From assembly GCA_051879015.1 (NCBI GenBank), contig JBJELF010000088.1, forward strand, positions 1-12,757: a DNA stretch of 12,757 nt. The letters run 5' to 3'. The number at the start of each line of letters is the position of its first letter. Position 1 is the first letter of the stretch. The notes beneath the pieces are model-generated. The model was given only the letters and a program-made list of their open reading frames with translations, ran no database searches and was not told the origin of the DNA. The translations under genes and the position numbers were made by a program. This DNA is from JBJELF01 sp051879015 (GTDB taxonomy: Bacteria; Bacillota; Clostridia; Lachnospirales; Lachnospiraceae). Below, one piece after another: positions 1 to 7,122 of the stretch.

Positions 1-1
1 G

Positions 2-1126
2 GAAATTGTACATTATGCAACGGAGGAGGGTTTCGACATTAGAAAACTTGTTCCAGCTCCTACTAACACACTGGAAGATGCCGGCCCATACATTACTCTT
101 GGAATGTGCTACGCTTCTAACCCACTGACAGGCGAATCGGATGTTACCATTCATCGTATGTGCCTGCAATCCAAGGATGAAATCTCCATTTTCTTACAGC
201 CAGGTGCTCGTCACATTGGATATTTCCGCGAGGTAGCAGAATCTTTGGGACAGCCACTGCCAATCTCTATCAGTATTGGAGTTGACCCTGCAATTGAAAT
301 TGCGTCCTGTTTCGAGCCGCCGACCACTCCACTTGGTTATGATGAATTGCAGGCTGCTGGTGCTATCCGCAAGTCTCCTGTTGAAATGGTACAGTGCCTA
401 ACAATTCAGGAAAAAGCTATCGCAAACGCAGAGTATGTCATTGAGGGCGAAATTCTTCCATATAAGAGAATTCGTGAGGATATTAATTCCAATACAGGAA
501 AGGCAATGCCAGAGTTTCCAGGTTACTGCGGACCTGCTAACCCAGAGCTTCCTATTATCAAAGTGAAGGCAGTTACGACTCGCAAAAATCCAATCATGCA
601 GACTTGTATCGGACCAAGCGAAGAGCATGTCTCTATGGCTGGTATTCCTACTGAGGCAAGTATTCTCTCCATGATTGACAAGGCAATGCCTGGCAAATGT
701 CTAAACGTGTACTGCGCTTCCAGCGGAGGCGGAAAATACATTGCTGTCATCCAGTTTAAAAAATCTGTTCCGTCAGACGAAGGTCGTCAGAGACAGGCTG
801 CTCTTTTGGCTTTCAGTGCATTTGCGGAATTAAAACATGTATTCCTTGTGGATGAGGATGTAGATTGCTTTGACTTAAAGGATGTCATGTGGGCGATGAC
901 CACTCGCTTCCAAGCCGATGTGGATTTGATTCCAATTCCAGGTGTACAGTGTCATCCGCTTGACCCGTCAAACAATCCTGCTTACTCCAGCCACATTCGT
1001 GCAAGAGGTGTTGCTTGTAAAGCAATCTTTGACTGTACGGTTCCATTTGATCAAAAAGCTCGCTTTGAACGTGCAAAGTTCATGGATGTAGACCCCAAAA
1101 AATGGCTTCCAGATATGGAATTTTAA
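2..1126 (+). CDS. UbiD-family prenyl-FMN-dependent aromatic acid decarboxylase, C-terminal part (LpdC/BsdC-like)
   Basis: The reading frame is already open at base 2, so the 5' end lies outside the window and about 374 codons are visible; family members are about 470-490 residues, so roughly the first quarter is missing. An ATG at 104 falls inside the conserved fold and is not the real start. Features of the UbiD fold that can be seen are the arginine of TIHRM (codon 155-157) and the pair of glutamates in EYVIEGEI (codons at 431 and 443), which fit the catalytic Arg-Glu-Glu set of this family. Near the C-terminus are VDEDVD and the PIPGVQCHPLDPS segment. The enzyme would be cytosolic and carry out non-oxidative, reversible decarboxylation of an aromatic acid using prenylated FMN. 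The UbiX and LpdD genes just downstream point to the hydroxybenzoate/gallate-type branch. The substrate cannot be read from the sequence. Confidence 0.9.
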   Translation, partial: EIVHYATEEGFDIRKLVPAPTNTLEDAGPYITLGMCYASNPLTGESDVTIHRMCLQSKDEISIFLQPGARHIGYFREVAESLGQPLPISISIGVDPAIEIASCFEPPTTPLGYDELQAAGAIRKSPVEMVQCLTIQEKAIANAEYVIEGEILPYKRIREDINSNTGKAMPEFPGYCGPANPELPIIKVKAVTTRKNPIMQTCIGPSEEHVSMAGIPTEASILSMIDKAMPGKCLNVYCASSGGGKYIAVIQFKKSVPSDEGRQRQAALLAFSAFAELKHVFLVDEDVDCFDLKDVMWAMTTRFQADVDLIPIPGVQCHPLDPSNNPAYSSHIRARGVACKAIFDCTVPFDQKARFERAKFMDVDPKKWLPDMEF

Positions 1127-1139
1127 TAAAAAATATGTG

Positions 1140-1178
1140 GGAAGTGACCGATGCGTTAAGCCTTAGTCACTTCCTTTT
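1140..1178 (+). terminator. Intercistronic hairpin with short T-tract, possible attenuator
   Basis: GGAAGTGAC at 1140-1148 pairs perfectly with GTCACTTCC at 1166-1174 (9 bp, 17-nt loop), and TTTT follows at once. It begins 13 bases after the ubiD stop and ends just before the ribosome binding site of the next gene. This is the form of a weak factor-independent terminator inside an operon. It could lower transcription of the downstream genes relative to ubiD, or stabilise the ubiD 3' end. Whether it works is inferred. Confidence 0.55.
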
Positions 1179-1196
1179 CAAAGGAGGAAAACTATT

Positions 1197-1928
1197 ATGC
1201 CAATCGGTGTCATTATCAATTCACTTTCCGTTGTAATTGGAGGAATACTCGGCGCACTTGTAGGACACAAACTCAGCCCAAATTTCAAGTCCAACATTAA
1301 CATGATTTTCGGTGTCTGCTCTATGAGTATGGGTATCAGTACGATTGTGTTAATGCAAAATATGCCTGCGGTTGTCTTTTCTATTATCATTGGTACTGCT
1401 ATTGGACTTGCGGTTCATTTGGGTGACAAAATTAATGTTGCTGCTGTCGGAATGCAAAAAGTGATTGGAAAATTTGTCAAAAATACTAACAGCAATCTCT
1501 CACAGGAGGAATTTACCAGTACACTTGTAACTATCATTGTATTGTTCTGTGCCAGCGGAACGGGTATTTACGGTTCCATCATTTCAGGTATGAGTGGCGA
1601 TCAAAGTATTTTAATTGCTAAATCTATTTTAGATTTATTTACAGCAATGATTTTTGCCTGTACATTGGGTGCAGTTGTATCGATCATTGCTATTCCACAA
1701 TGTATCATTTTTCTACTCTTATTTTTCCTTGCTGGAGTAATTTACCCGATGACTACTCCAACTATGATTAATGATTTCAAGGCTTGCGGTGGTTTTATCA
1801 TGCTTGCTACAGGTTTTCGTATGATTAAGGTCAAAATGTTTCCAACTGCGGATATGATACCATCGATGATTTTAGTCTTTCCGATTAGCTGGCTGTGGGT
1901 TACTTACATTTTGCCATTAGTAAGCTAA
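1197..1928 (+). CDS. DUF554 family integral membrane protein (YdfK/YqgA-like)
   Basis: This 243-residue, very hydrophobic protein has about six or seven predicted membrane segments, roughly at residues 3-21, 37-55, 58-77, 103-125, 138-162, 166-187 and 215-238. The N-terminus (MPIGVIINSLSVVIGGILGA) and the glycine-rich helices resemble the DUF554 family, whose function is not established. The ATG at 1197 is preceded by AAAGGAGG at 1180-1187, a strong site, so the start is secure. The gene sits between ubiD and ubiX, in the same direction, 70 bases after ubiD and 66 bases before ubiX. A role in moving the aromatic acid or its decarboxylation product across the membrane is a reasonable guess from position only. 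Confidence 0.8.
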   Translation: MPIGVIINSLSVVIGGILGALVGHKLSPNFKSNINMIFGVCSMSMGISTIVLMQNMPAVVFSIIIGTAIGLAVHLGDKINVAAVGMQKVIGKFVKNTNSNLSQEEFTSTLVTIIVLFCASGTGIYGSIISGMSGDQSILIAKSILDLFTAMIFACTLGAVVSIIAIPQCIIFLLLFFLAGVIYPMTTPTMINDFKACGGFIMLATGFRMIKVKMFPTADMIPSMILVFPISWLWVTYILPLVS

Positions 1929-1994
1929 AGTTTAAATAAGCAGCTTGTTTTACAAGCAAGGCAGCACCATTGATAAAACAATTGGAGGTATCCT

Positions 1995-2564
1995 ATGAGA
2001 ATTATTGTCGGCGTGACAGGTGCATCAGGAGTGGAGATGAGTTTCTACCTATTAAAAGCGTTAAGGAGCGTAGAGAATTGTGAAATTCATCTGATTATAA
2101 GTGAAGGAGCTAAGCTTACTTGGAATTTAGAAAACTCCATACCAATAGAAAATTTGTATGAACTGGCGGACTGTGTGCACAGCGAACACAATCTTGCCGC
2201 CTCCATTTCAAGCGGTTCTTTTGTGACAGATGGTATGATTATCATGCCTTGCAGTATGAAAACATTGGCTGGCATTGTTGCTGGCTATGCTGACAATCTG
2301 ATTATCCGCAGTGCAGATGTCTGTATGAAGGAAAATAGAAAACTGGTTTTAGTACCAAGAGAGATGCCATTTAGCCGTCTGCACTTACGAAATTTAAAGG
2401 AGGCTGCCGATTTGGGTTGTGTTATCATACCTCCTATGCTTACATTCTATAATGGTCCAAAGAGTATAGAAGACCAAATCAATCATATCGTTGGGAAAAT
2501 ACTGCTTCAGTTTGGCATTCCTTATGAAAAATTTGTAGCGTGGAAAGGAGTCGAATCATTATGA
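1995..2564 (+). CDS. UbiX-type flavin prenyltransferase (LpdB/BsdB-like)
   Basis: This 189-residue protein is full length for the family. The N-terminal GVTGASG flavin/phosphate-binding loop is at residues 6-12. The segment SSGSFVTDGMIIMPCSMKT and the following LAGIVAGYADNLIIRSADV are highly characteristic, as are LVPREMPFSRLHLRNL and the late IIPPMLTFYN segment. Enzymes of this kind attach a dimethylallyl group to reduced FMN, making the prenyl-FMN cofactor used by UbiD decarboxylases. They act in the cytosol as dodecamers. The ATG at 1995 follows a TTGGAGGT site. Its last codons overlap the next gene in an ATGA arrangement, so this gene and lpdD are translationally coupled. Proximity to ubiD makes the UbiD its likely client. 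Confidence 0.93.
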   Translation: MRIIVGVTGASGVEMSFYLLKALRSVENCEIHLIISEGAKLTWNLENSIPIENLYELADCVHSEHNLAASISSGSFVTDGMIIMPCSMKTLAGIVAGYADNLIIRSADVCMKENRKLVLVPREMPFSRLHLRNLKEAADLGCVIIPPMLTFYNGPKSIEDQINHIVGKILLQFGIPYEKFVAWKGVESL

Positions 2565-2929
2565 TTCACTTGGAAGAACCCCTATTTGAATCCTTTTCTC
2601 TGTTCTGTGATATTATTTTTCAGGGAAAGGATATCACATTGAGTGTCTATGGAGGTGATACTCCACACATAGGAAGTGTGGTATTGTCTATTTCTCGTCC
2701 GAGTCTTACTGGACAAGGGATTTCCGTTACCTCCTCTGTATTAAATGCAGTTGGTCATAAAGATGAGACAGTAGCTCGATGGTTTGCAGAAACAGTGGCT
2801 GTGAAAAAGGAATGCACGGTGGTATGCAGCTGTGGCATTCATGTAGACAATATCACCGCCCAACAGCTGTTATTGGTCAAAGAAAGTTGCTCACGACTGC
2901 TGCAAAAAATAATTTATGCAATAGGATAG
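2561..2929 (+). CDS. LpdD-like prenylated-flavin chaperone / decarboxylase subunit D
   Basis: I place the start at the ATG at 2561 (122 residues). It overlaps the ubiX stop as ATGA and is preceded by AAAGGAG at 2544-2550; a longer frame from a GTG at 2540 would bury that site. The protein is small, soluble and mixed alpha/beta, with a YGGDTPHIGSV motif early and a cysteine pair in the VVCSCGIHVDNIT segment. LpdD-type proteins accompany the B and C subunits in gallate and hydroxybenzoate decarboxylase systems and are thought to help with delivery or maturation of prenyl-FMN. The gene order C - membrane protein - B - D supports this identification. Length and motifs are as I remember the family; no alignment was possible. 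Confidence 0.8.
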   Translation: MIHLEEPLFESFSLFCDIIFQGKDITLSVYGGDTPHIGSVVLSISRPSLTGQGISVTSSVLNAVGHKDETVARWFAETVAVKKECTVVCSCGIHVDNITAQQLLLVKESCSRLLQKIIYAIG

Positions 2930-3246
2930 AATAAAGAAAAATGGTTTATGCAGCCGCAAAGCTGCCTGCTTATAGAGTTCCTTTCTTTACGTGCAAATTT
3001 GTATTTCAAAGTCTCAAACTGATATGTGATTACAGGTAATCATTATTAAAATCCCACGGGCTTGCCCGTGGGATTCATTAGTATGCCCAAAACCTTTCTT
3101 AATTTTTCCTTTTTAATTTTATATCTTTTTTAGTAAGCAAAGCAGTGAAATAGTTGGTTTTCGTCAATGATAGGCTTAGTTAAAAATGCGATTCTTTAGA
3201 AATTCTTTCGTTTTTTCTATCAGTTATTTTGTGTTTTTTCCTTTAT
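2930..3246. other. Gene-free spacer between decarboxylase operon and two-component region
   Basis: No convincing reading frame is present on either strand. The stretch is AT-rich and contains a small hairpin just after lpdD (GCAGC at 2950-2954 with GCTGC at 2961-2965), which could terminate the operon although no clean T-tract follows. It also contains the stronger 12-bp palindrome at 3050-3075, listed separately. The remainder (3076-3246) is T-rich with no structure I can name. Confidence 0.6.
3050..3075. repeat. Perfect 12-bp inverted repeat (terminator or IS200/IS605-type end hairpin)
   Basis: The arms are 3050-3061 (AATCCCACGGGC) and 3064-3075 (GCCCGTGGGATT), separated by TT; in practice the loop would be CTTG or larger. 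There is no T-tract on either side, so an ordinary factor-independent terminator is not the best explanation. Hairpins of this CCCACGG type are typical of the subterminal structures of IS200/IS605 elements. Two further hairpins of broadly similar look occur at 9486-9523 and 9798-9817, the second in front of a TnpB remnant. No transposase gene adjoins this one, so it may be a leftover end or a small non-autonomous element. Confidence 0.6.
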
Positions 3247-3252
3247 TATAAT
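3224..3252 (+). promoter_or_regulatory. Putative sigma-A promoter for small membrane ORF and two-component genes
   Basis: A perfect TATAAT lies at 3247-3252. The hexamer 17 bases upstream (TTATTT, 3224-3229) is a weak match to TTGACA, set in a T-rich tract. It lies 45 bases before the TTG start at 3298. Assigned by position and by the -10 box only. Confidence 0.45.
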
Positions 3253-3297
3253 TTCCAGAAAACAGGAAATATTGTAAACGATTAAGGAGGAACTGTG

Positions 3298-3450
3298 TTG
3301 AGGAATGAGGAGATAGAGAAGATTTTGGTGGTCTTTTTTGGCGGGCTATACATTTGTTTTGTTGCGGCAATGATTCTTTTATTTTTGGCTGCTGCGGGAG
3401 TGTGCAGCACAGAACAATCGACTTTTATATATAGTGTGCTGAGTATGTAA
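3298..3450 (+). CDS. Small single-pass membrane peptide (50 aa, TTG start)
   Basis: AAGGAGG at 3284-3290 is followed at a 7-base spacing by TTG (3298), which opens a 50-residue frame ending at 3450. The peptide has a short charged N-terminus (MRNEEIEK), one hydrophobic helix at about residues 9-35, and a short polar tail. I do not recognise a family. The excellent ribosome binding site, the -10 box upstream and the membrane-helix pattern support a real gene. It lies ahead of a response regulator and histidine kinase in the same direction, so it might be an accessory or signal peptide for that system. That link is inferred from location. Confidence 0.55.
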   Translation: MRNEEIEKILVVFFGGLYICFVAAMILLFLAAAGVCSTEQSTFIYSVLSM

Positions 3451-3463
3451 GGGGCACTACTAT

Positions 3464-3673
3464 ATGAGAATGAAAATTGGTTTGAGAAGTCAAACGATGA
3501 GTTTGGTGGGAGTGAGATATGTTTTTGGAGATGTGGTGCTTCGGGTGCTGGCATAACTGAAACGAAAAAAGTATGTAGGAAAACTGGAAGATATGTTATA
3601 CTGGGGGTGGTCAGGCGGACGGATGTGGACAACGATTGTAGAAATGCAAAAGCAGGAAACAATTGATTTTTAG
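3464..3673 (+). pseudogene. Short frame split by one in-frame TAA, possible small decayed gene
   Basis: An ATG at 3464, 9 bases after AAGGGG, opens 30 codons that end in TAA at 3554-3556. The same frame then stays open for another 38 codons to the TAG at 3671, including a second ATG at 3593 with GGAAG just upstream. The downstream half has a coding-like look (EDMLYWGWSGGRMW). It could be one broken gene, two very small peptides, or chance. I recognise no family. The region lies directly before the response regulator and is on the same strand. Confidence 0.25.
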
Positions 3674-3729
3674 TCATGGTGATGTCACATAAAACGGAGT
3701 ATAAAAATTTCGTAAATGAGGAGCGGAAG

Positions 3730-4449
3730 ATGGAGAGTTTAAATCGAGAACAATATCACATTCTGATTGTGGAGGATGATAAAGAAATTAGAGATGGAAT
3801 TGAAATTTTTTTAAAGGGGCAAGGATATCAGGTTTTCAAGGCGGCAGATGGTATAGAGGGACTTCAAATATTGAAGCGTCAGGAGATTCATCTGGCAATT
3901 ATTGATATTATGATGCCGAGAATGGATGGCGTAACGATGACGATGCGCCTCCGAGAGAAATATGAGTTTCCTGTGATTATGCTGTCTGCAAAGTCGGAGG
4001 AGACGGATAAAGTAATTGGTTTAAACATTGGAGCGGATGATTATGTCACAAAACCCTTTGCACCAATGGAATTGATGGCAAGAGTCAATTCCCAGCTTCG
4101 CCGCTATATGCGATTTATGAACAAAAATGGGAGTGTTAAGCAAAATGAACGGATACATACGATTGGTGGTTTGGAGTTAAATGAGGACACAATCGAAGTT
4201 TCTGTGGATGGAAAACCAGTTAAATTGACACCGATTGAATTTAAGATTTTGACTTTACTGATAAAAAATCCAGGAAGGGTATTTTCTGCGGAAGAAATCT
4301 ATGAGCGAGTCTGGAATGAGCGAGCGGTGAATACTGATACAATTATGGTGCATGTAAGAAATATTCGGGATAAAATTGAGATTAACCCGAGAAATCCAAA
4401 ATATTTAAAGGTGGTGTGGGGAATTGGATACAAACTTGAAAAGCAGTAG
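3730..4449 (+). CDS. OmpR/PhoB-family response regulator
   Basis: I choose the ATG at 3730 (239 residues), with GAGGAG at 3718-3723 in front; the upstream ATG at 3676 has no good site and would add a non-conserved extension. The receiver domain covers residues 10-125: acidic pair D16/D17, phospho-acceptor D59 in IIDIMMP, S86 in the LSAKS segment, and K108 in TKPF. The winged-helix DNA-binding domain occupies about residues 145-237 and ends with the standard VWGIGYKLE segment. The protein would be phosphorylated by the kinase encoded next and then bind promoter DNA. The kinase frame overlaps its last 26 bases, so the two genes are co-translated. Confidence 0.95.
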   Translation: MESLNREQYHILIVEDDKEIRDGIEIFLKGQGYQVFKAADGIEGLQILKRQEIHLAIIDIMMPRMDGVTMTMRLREKYEFPVIMLSAKSEETDKVIGLNIGADDYVTKPFAPMELMARVNSQLRRYMRFMNKNGSVKQNERIHTIGGLELNEDTIEVSVDGKPVKLTPIEFKILTLLIKNPGRVFSAEEIYERVWNERAVNTDTIMVHVRNIRDKIEINPRNPKYLKVVWGIGYKLEKQ

Positions 4450-6082
4450 TGTAAAAAGATGGGTATTGGCAATTGTCCTGGTGGGACTTATTGCTTTGGT
4501 GAATGTAATGGTATTTCCTTATTTGAATCGGATGGTTCGGTCTTATGTCGATACTTCACAATATTTGCAGCTTTACTATGTCAGCATGGAATATGGCATT
4601 ATTTCTTATGTTGCCTCGATGATAATGGTATTGCTGACTGTTATCTTTACTACCAGTAGACACATTTGGACGGATATGACCTTTGAGCGAAAGGGTATTT
4701 TTTATTTGGCAGAAATAGCAGCCGGCTGCTGCGTTTTTTTGGTTTTATTTTTTGAATGGTATTTGGCTATTATGATACAGTTTGATAACTGGGATCAAGT
4801 CATGATTCCAATTTTGTTGGTCAATGCAAATTTGGCGGATGTAAAAAATTGGCTCGAGACGTTTGTTATGATATTTGGTATCTTTGCTGCCAACTATTTG
4901 ATTTTATATTTTATTCGCCCTGTCTTTTCTCTGGGAATTAAGGAATATATCAAACAGTATAGCTTCATTTATCTGTTGATTCAGGAAGCCTGGAAATGCA
5001 TTCGCTGCATCGGCAGAGGATTTCGCACTGTGGGAAAAAAATGGGAGAGTTTTGTATATGAGATTCGACATATTGATTTGAGGGAAAGTTCCACAAAAAC
5101 AATTTTAAAGGTGGTAGTGATCAATTTTTTTGTGTTGGCGGTATTGATGTGTCTGTGGTTTTTTGGCATTGCAGGGCTATTGTTGTATTCTGTCCTTTTA
5201 TTTCTGCTTTTGAATCGTTACTATGAAAAGATAGCTAAGGATTATCAGACACTGATGGGAGTGACAAGCCGCATTGCCAAGGGAGATTTTTTTAATTTAA
5301 ATGTAAAGGAAGATTTGGGAGTATTCAATCCTTTTAAGGAGGAACTGGAAAAAATTGAGAAAGGATTTTCTAAAGCCCTTGAGGAGGAAACTAAAAGTCA
5401 GCGTATGAAGACGGAATTGATTACCAATGTTTCGCATGACTTAAAAACTCCGCTTACGGCAATCACTACCTATGTGGAACTTTTGAAAAAGGAGAATATC
5501 ACGGAAGAAGAACGTCAGTCTTACATTGAAACCTTGGAAAAAAAGTCACTGCGTTTGAAAGTGTTGATTGAAGATTTATTTGAGGTGAGTAAAGCGAACA
5601 GTGGGAGTGTACAACTCCATATGGTAGAGGTAGATGTGGTGAATTTAATGAAGCAGGTCTGTATTGAACACATGGATCAGTATGAGGAAATGGGATTGCT
5701 GCTTCGCTGGAATGTACCAAAAGAAAAGGTGATTGTGAAGCTCGACAGCCAGAAAACATACCGTATTTTTGAAAATTTATTTGCTAATGTTCAAAAATAT
5801 GCGATGCCACACACAAGAGTTTATCTTGATGTGAAGGTGGCGGGGCAGCAGGTACTGATTGTTCTTAAGAATATTTCGGTTGAGGAAATTTCAGTTCCTC
5901 CAGAGGAACTGATGGAGCGTTTCGTGAGGGGAGATGCAGCAAGAAACACGGAAGGTTCAGGACTGGGGTTAGCCATTGTGAAAAGTTTTGTGGAATTGCA
6001 AAAGGGTGCATTTTCCTTAGATGTGGATGGTGATTTATTTAAAGTGATGCTTTGTTTTCCACTGGAAAGAATACAGGAGTGA
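4424..6082 (+). CDS. Multi-pass membrane sensor histidine kinase
   Basis: The likely start is TTG at 4424 (552 residues), overlapping the regulator gene, with AAAGGTGG at 4408-4415 upstream; a later TTG at 4436 is possible. About six hydrophobic segments fill the N-terminal half (around residues 11-33, 54-74, 90-115, 144-166 and a double segment at 225-262), with a linker resembling a HAMP region at about 262-315. The phospho-accepting histidine is H338 in the NVSHDLKTPLT motif. The ATPase domain has an N-box (N451 in RIFENLFANVQ) and a GSGLGLAIVKS G2 box near 511. A canonical DxGxG box is not visible; VLIVLKNIS stands in its place, as in many related Clostridial kinases. The large membrane part with no extracellular domain suggests sensing within or near the membrane. 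The signal is unknown. Confidence 0.93.
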   Translation: MDTNLKSSSVKRWVLAIVLVGLIALVNVMVFPYLNRMVRSYVDTSQYLQLYYVSMEYGIISYVASMIMVLLTVIFTTSRHIWTDMTFERKGIFYLAEIAAGCCVFLVLFFEWYLAIMIQFDNWDQVMIPILLVNANLADVKNWLETFVMIFGIFAANYLILYFIRPVFSLGIKEYIKQYSFIYLLIQEAWKCIRCIGRGFRTVGKKWESFVYEIRHIDLRESSTKTILKVVVINFFVLAVLMCLWFFGIAGLLLYSVLLFLLLNRYYEKIAKDYQTLMGVTSRIAKGDFFNLNVKEDLGVFNPFKEELEKIEKGFSKALEEETKSQRMKTELITNVSHDLKTPLTAITTYVELLKKENITEEERQSYIETLEKKSLRLKVLIEDLFEVSKANSGSVQLHMVEVDVVNLMKQVCIEHMDQYEEMGLLLRWNVPKEKVIVKLDSQKTYRIFENLFANVQKYAMPHTRVYLDVKVAGQQVLIVLKNISVEEISVPPEELMERFVRGDAARNTEGSGLGLAIVKSFVELQKGAFSLDVDGDLFKVMLCFPLERIQE

Positions 6083-6091
6083 AAGGGAATT

Positions 6092-6127
6092 CCTCTGTTT
6101 TAAGCATTGAGATGCTCAGAGCAGAGG
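6092..6127. terminator. Hairpin between convergent genes, possible bidirectional terminator
   Basis: CCTCTG (6092-6097) pairs with CAGAGG (6122-6127), and an inner AGCAT (6103-6107) pairs with ATGCT (6112-6116) around a TGAG loop. An AT-rich tract follows. It starts 10 bases after the kinase stop and lies just beyond the 3' end of the minus-strand lipoprotein gene, where a shared terminator would be expected. The internal mismatched loop makes it moderate in strength. Confidence 0.5.
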
Positions 6128-6143
6128 ATAATTTATTTTAATT

Positions 6144-6536
6144 TTAATCTAAATCTTTTTTCTCAAATAAAATACAACCAATTACTAAAATAATAATAAC
6201 AAATTCTTCTGTTTCTTTCGGAATATCTAATGTTAATACCCGTTTTGTATATCGTTCTGAAATATCCCATTCGACTTCTTCCAATGTCCAATCTTCTATT
6301 GTTTTCTTTTCACCTGTTTCTGTTGTTATGTATATTTTTTTTATATTTTCGATATTTGACATTTCACTTGTCTTAGATTCATCTAAAAATATATACTCAA
6401 TACCAGATGTTCCAACAACTTGACCCTGCACTGGATACATATGCTGTTTATAGTGTTCTAACTTTATACCATTACATGCTGATAATCCGATGAAACACAA
6501 TAAACATAGTAAAAGAAGTTTGTAGATCTTTTTCAT
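6144..6536 (-). CDS. Small putative lipoprotein, unknown function
   Basis: Transcribed leftward. I choose the start at 6536 (130 residues), because it begins directly with a signal peptide (MKKIYKLLLLCLLCFIGLSAC) and has AAGGGGG about 7-11 bases upstream; the longer frame to 6593 overlaps the preceding gene and adds non-signal sequence. The LSAC lipobox suggests lipid modification at the cysteine and anchoring to the outer face of the membrane. The mature part is polar with beta-like stretches and ends with a hydrophobic run (VIIILVIGCILF) before a charged tail, unusual for a lipoprotein. It follows the next gene with only 13 bases between, so the two form one unit. No family recognised. Confidence 0.65.
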   Translation of the reverse strand: MKKIYKLLLLCLLCFIGLSACNGIKLEHYKQHMYPVQGQVVGTSGIEYIFLDESKTSEMSNIENIKKIYITTETGEKKTIEDWTLEEVEWDISERYTKRVLTLDIPKETEEFVIIILVIGCILFEKKDLD

Positions 6537-6549
6537 CAGCAACACCCCC

Positions 6550-7122
6550 TTAAATACCTTTTTCTTGAATGATATATTCATATTCTTCTTCATAGGTAAG
6601 TATGGGTTGTGTAATAAAATAATTCATCTCACTTCCATATACAAATGTTTCTTTCGTCATATCATCAACACAATAATACACTGGTGCGATATACAAACAA
6701 GTCAACACGGTATTATACTCGTTAGTTGTTCTAATAGAGGCATAGATAGAAAATTTTGATTCAGTCACAAATAACGATATATCTTGAGATGGTAATGATT
6801 CTAGTACATCTGTTTCCAAATAAATCTTATTTTCTTCCTTTTTTACAAAATCTGCTGAATTTCCAATGAAACCACTCTCTTCACCTTGTAATAATCTAAT
6901 TGTGGACGTATCAATTCCCATTCCTTCAATTCCAAAGTCAATTTTAGTAATGGTAAAAGGATTTTCACTAGAATACAATTCTCCTACTGCTTGAAAAAAG
7001 TTAGAGCATCCTCTTCCTGCTTCTAAACTTTCTGTACTAAATGGTTCTGGATCAGGTTTTTGTGACAAAAAACCTGAATCATTCGGTTCACTCAATTTAT
7101 TGGTAAGACAGAAAATATTCAT
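6550..7122 (-). CDS. Hypothetical protein, probably exported or formerly so, uncertain 5' end
   Basis: Transcribed leftward, 190 residues from the ATG at 7120-7122. No ribosome binding site is visible ahead of it, and the frame remains open 30 bases further upstream to a stop near 7154, with no signal peptide. The body is rich in Glu, Ser, Thr and Tyr with a beta-rich pattern and no membrane helix, like the mature part of an extracellular protein. Its partner gene downstream encodes a lipoprotein. I suspect that the original signal-peptide-coding start has been lost by recombination near 7110-7140, where plus-strand sequence also looks like a coding remnant. Base composition is lower in GC than the neighbouring genes. 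No family recognised. Confidence 0.5.
   Translation of the reverse strand: MNIFCLTNKLSEPNDSGFLSQKPDPEPFSTESLEAGRGCSNFFQAVGELYSSENPFTITKIDFGIEGMGIDTSTIRLLQGEESGFIGNSADFVKKEENKIYLETDVLESLPSQDISLFVTESKFSIYASIRTTNEYNTVLTCLYIAPVYYCVDDMTKETFVYGSEMNYFITQPILTYEEEYEYIIQEKGI

Noticed and set aside
3282..3677. 131-codon minus-strand frame opposite the small membrane peptide
   Set aside because: It has no ribosome binding site, low-complexity Ser/Pro/Lys composition, and lies opposite plus-strand frames with good signals.
4459..4659. 66-codon plus frame inside the histidine kinase
   Set aside because: It is out of frame with the kinase, whose membrane helices and conserved domains fully account for the DNA.
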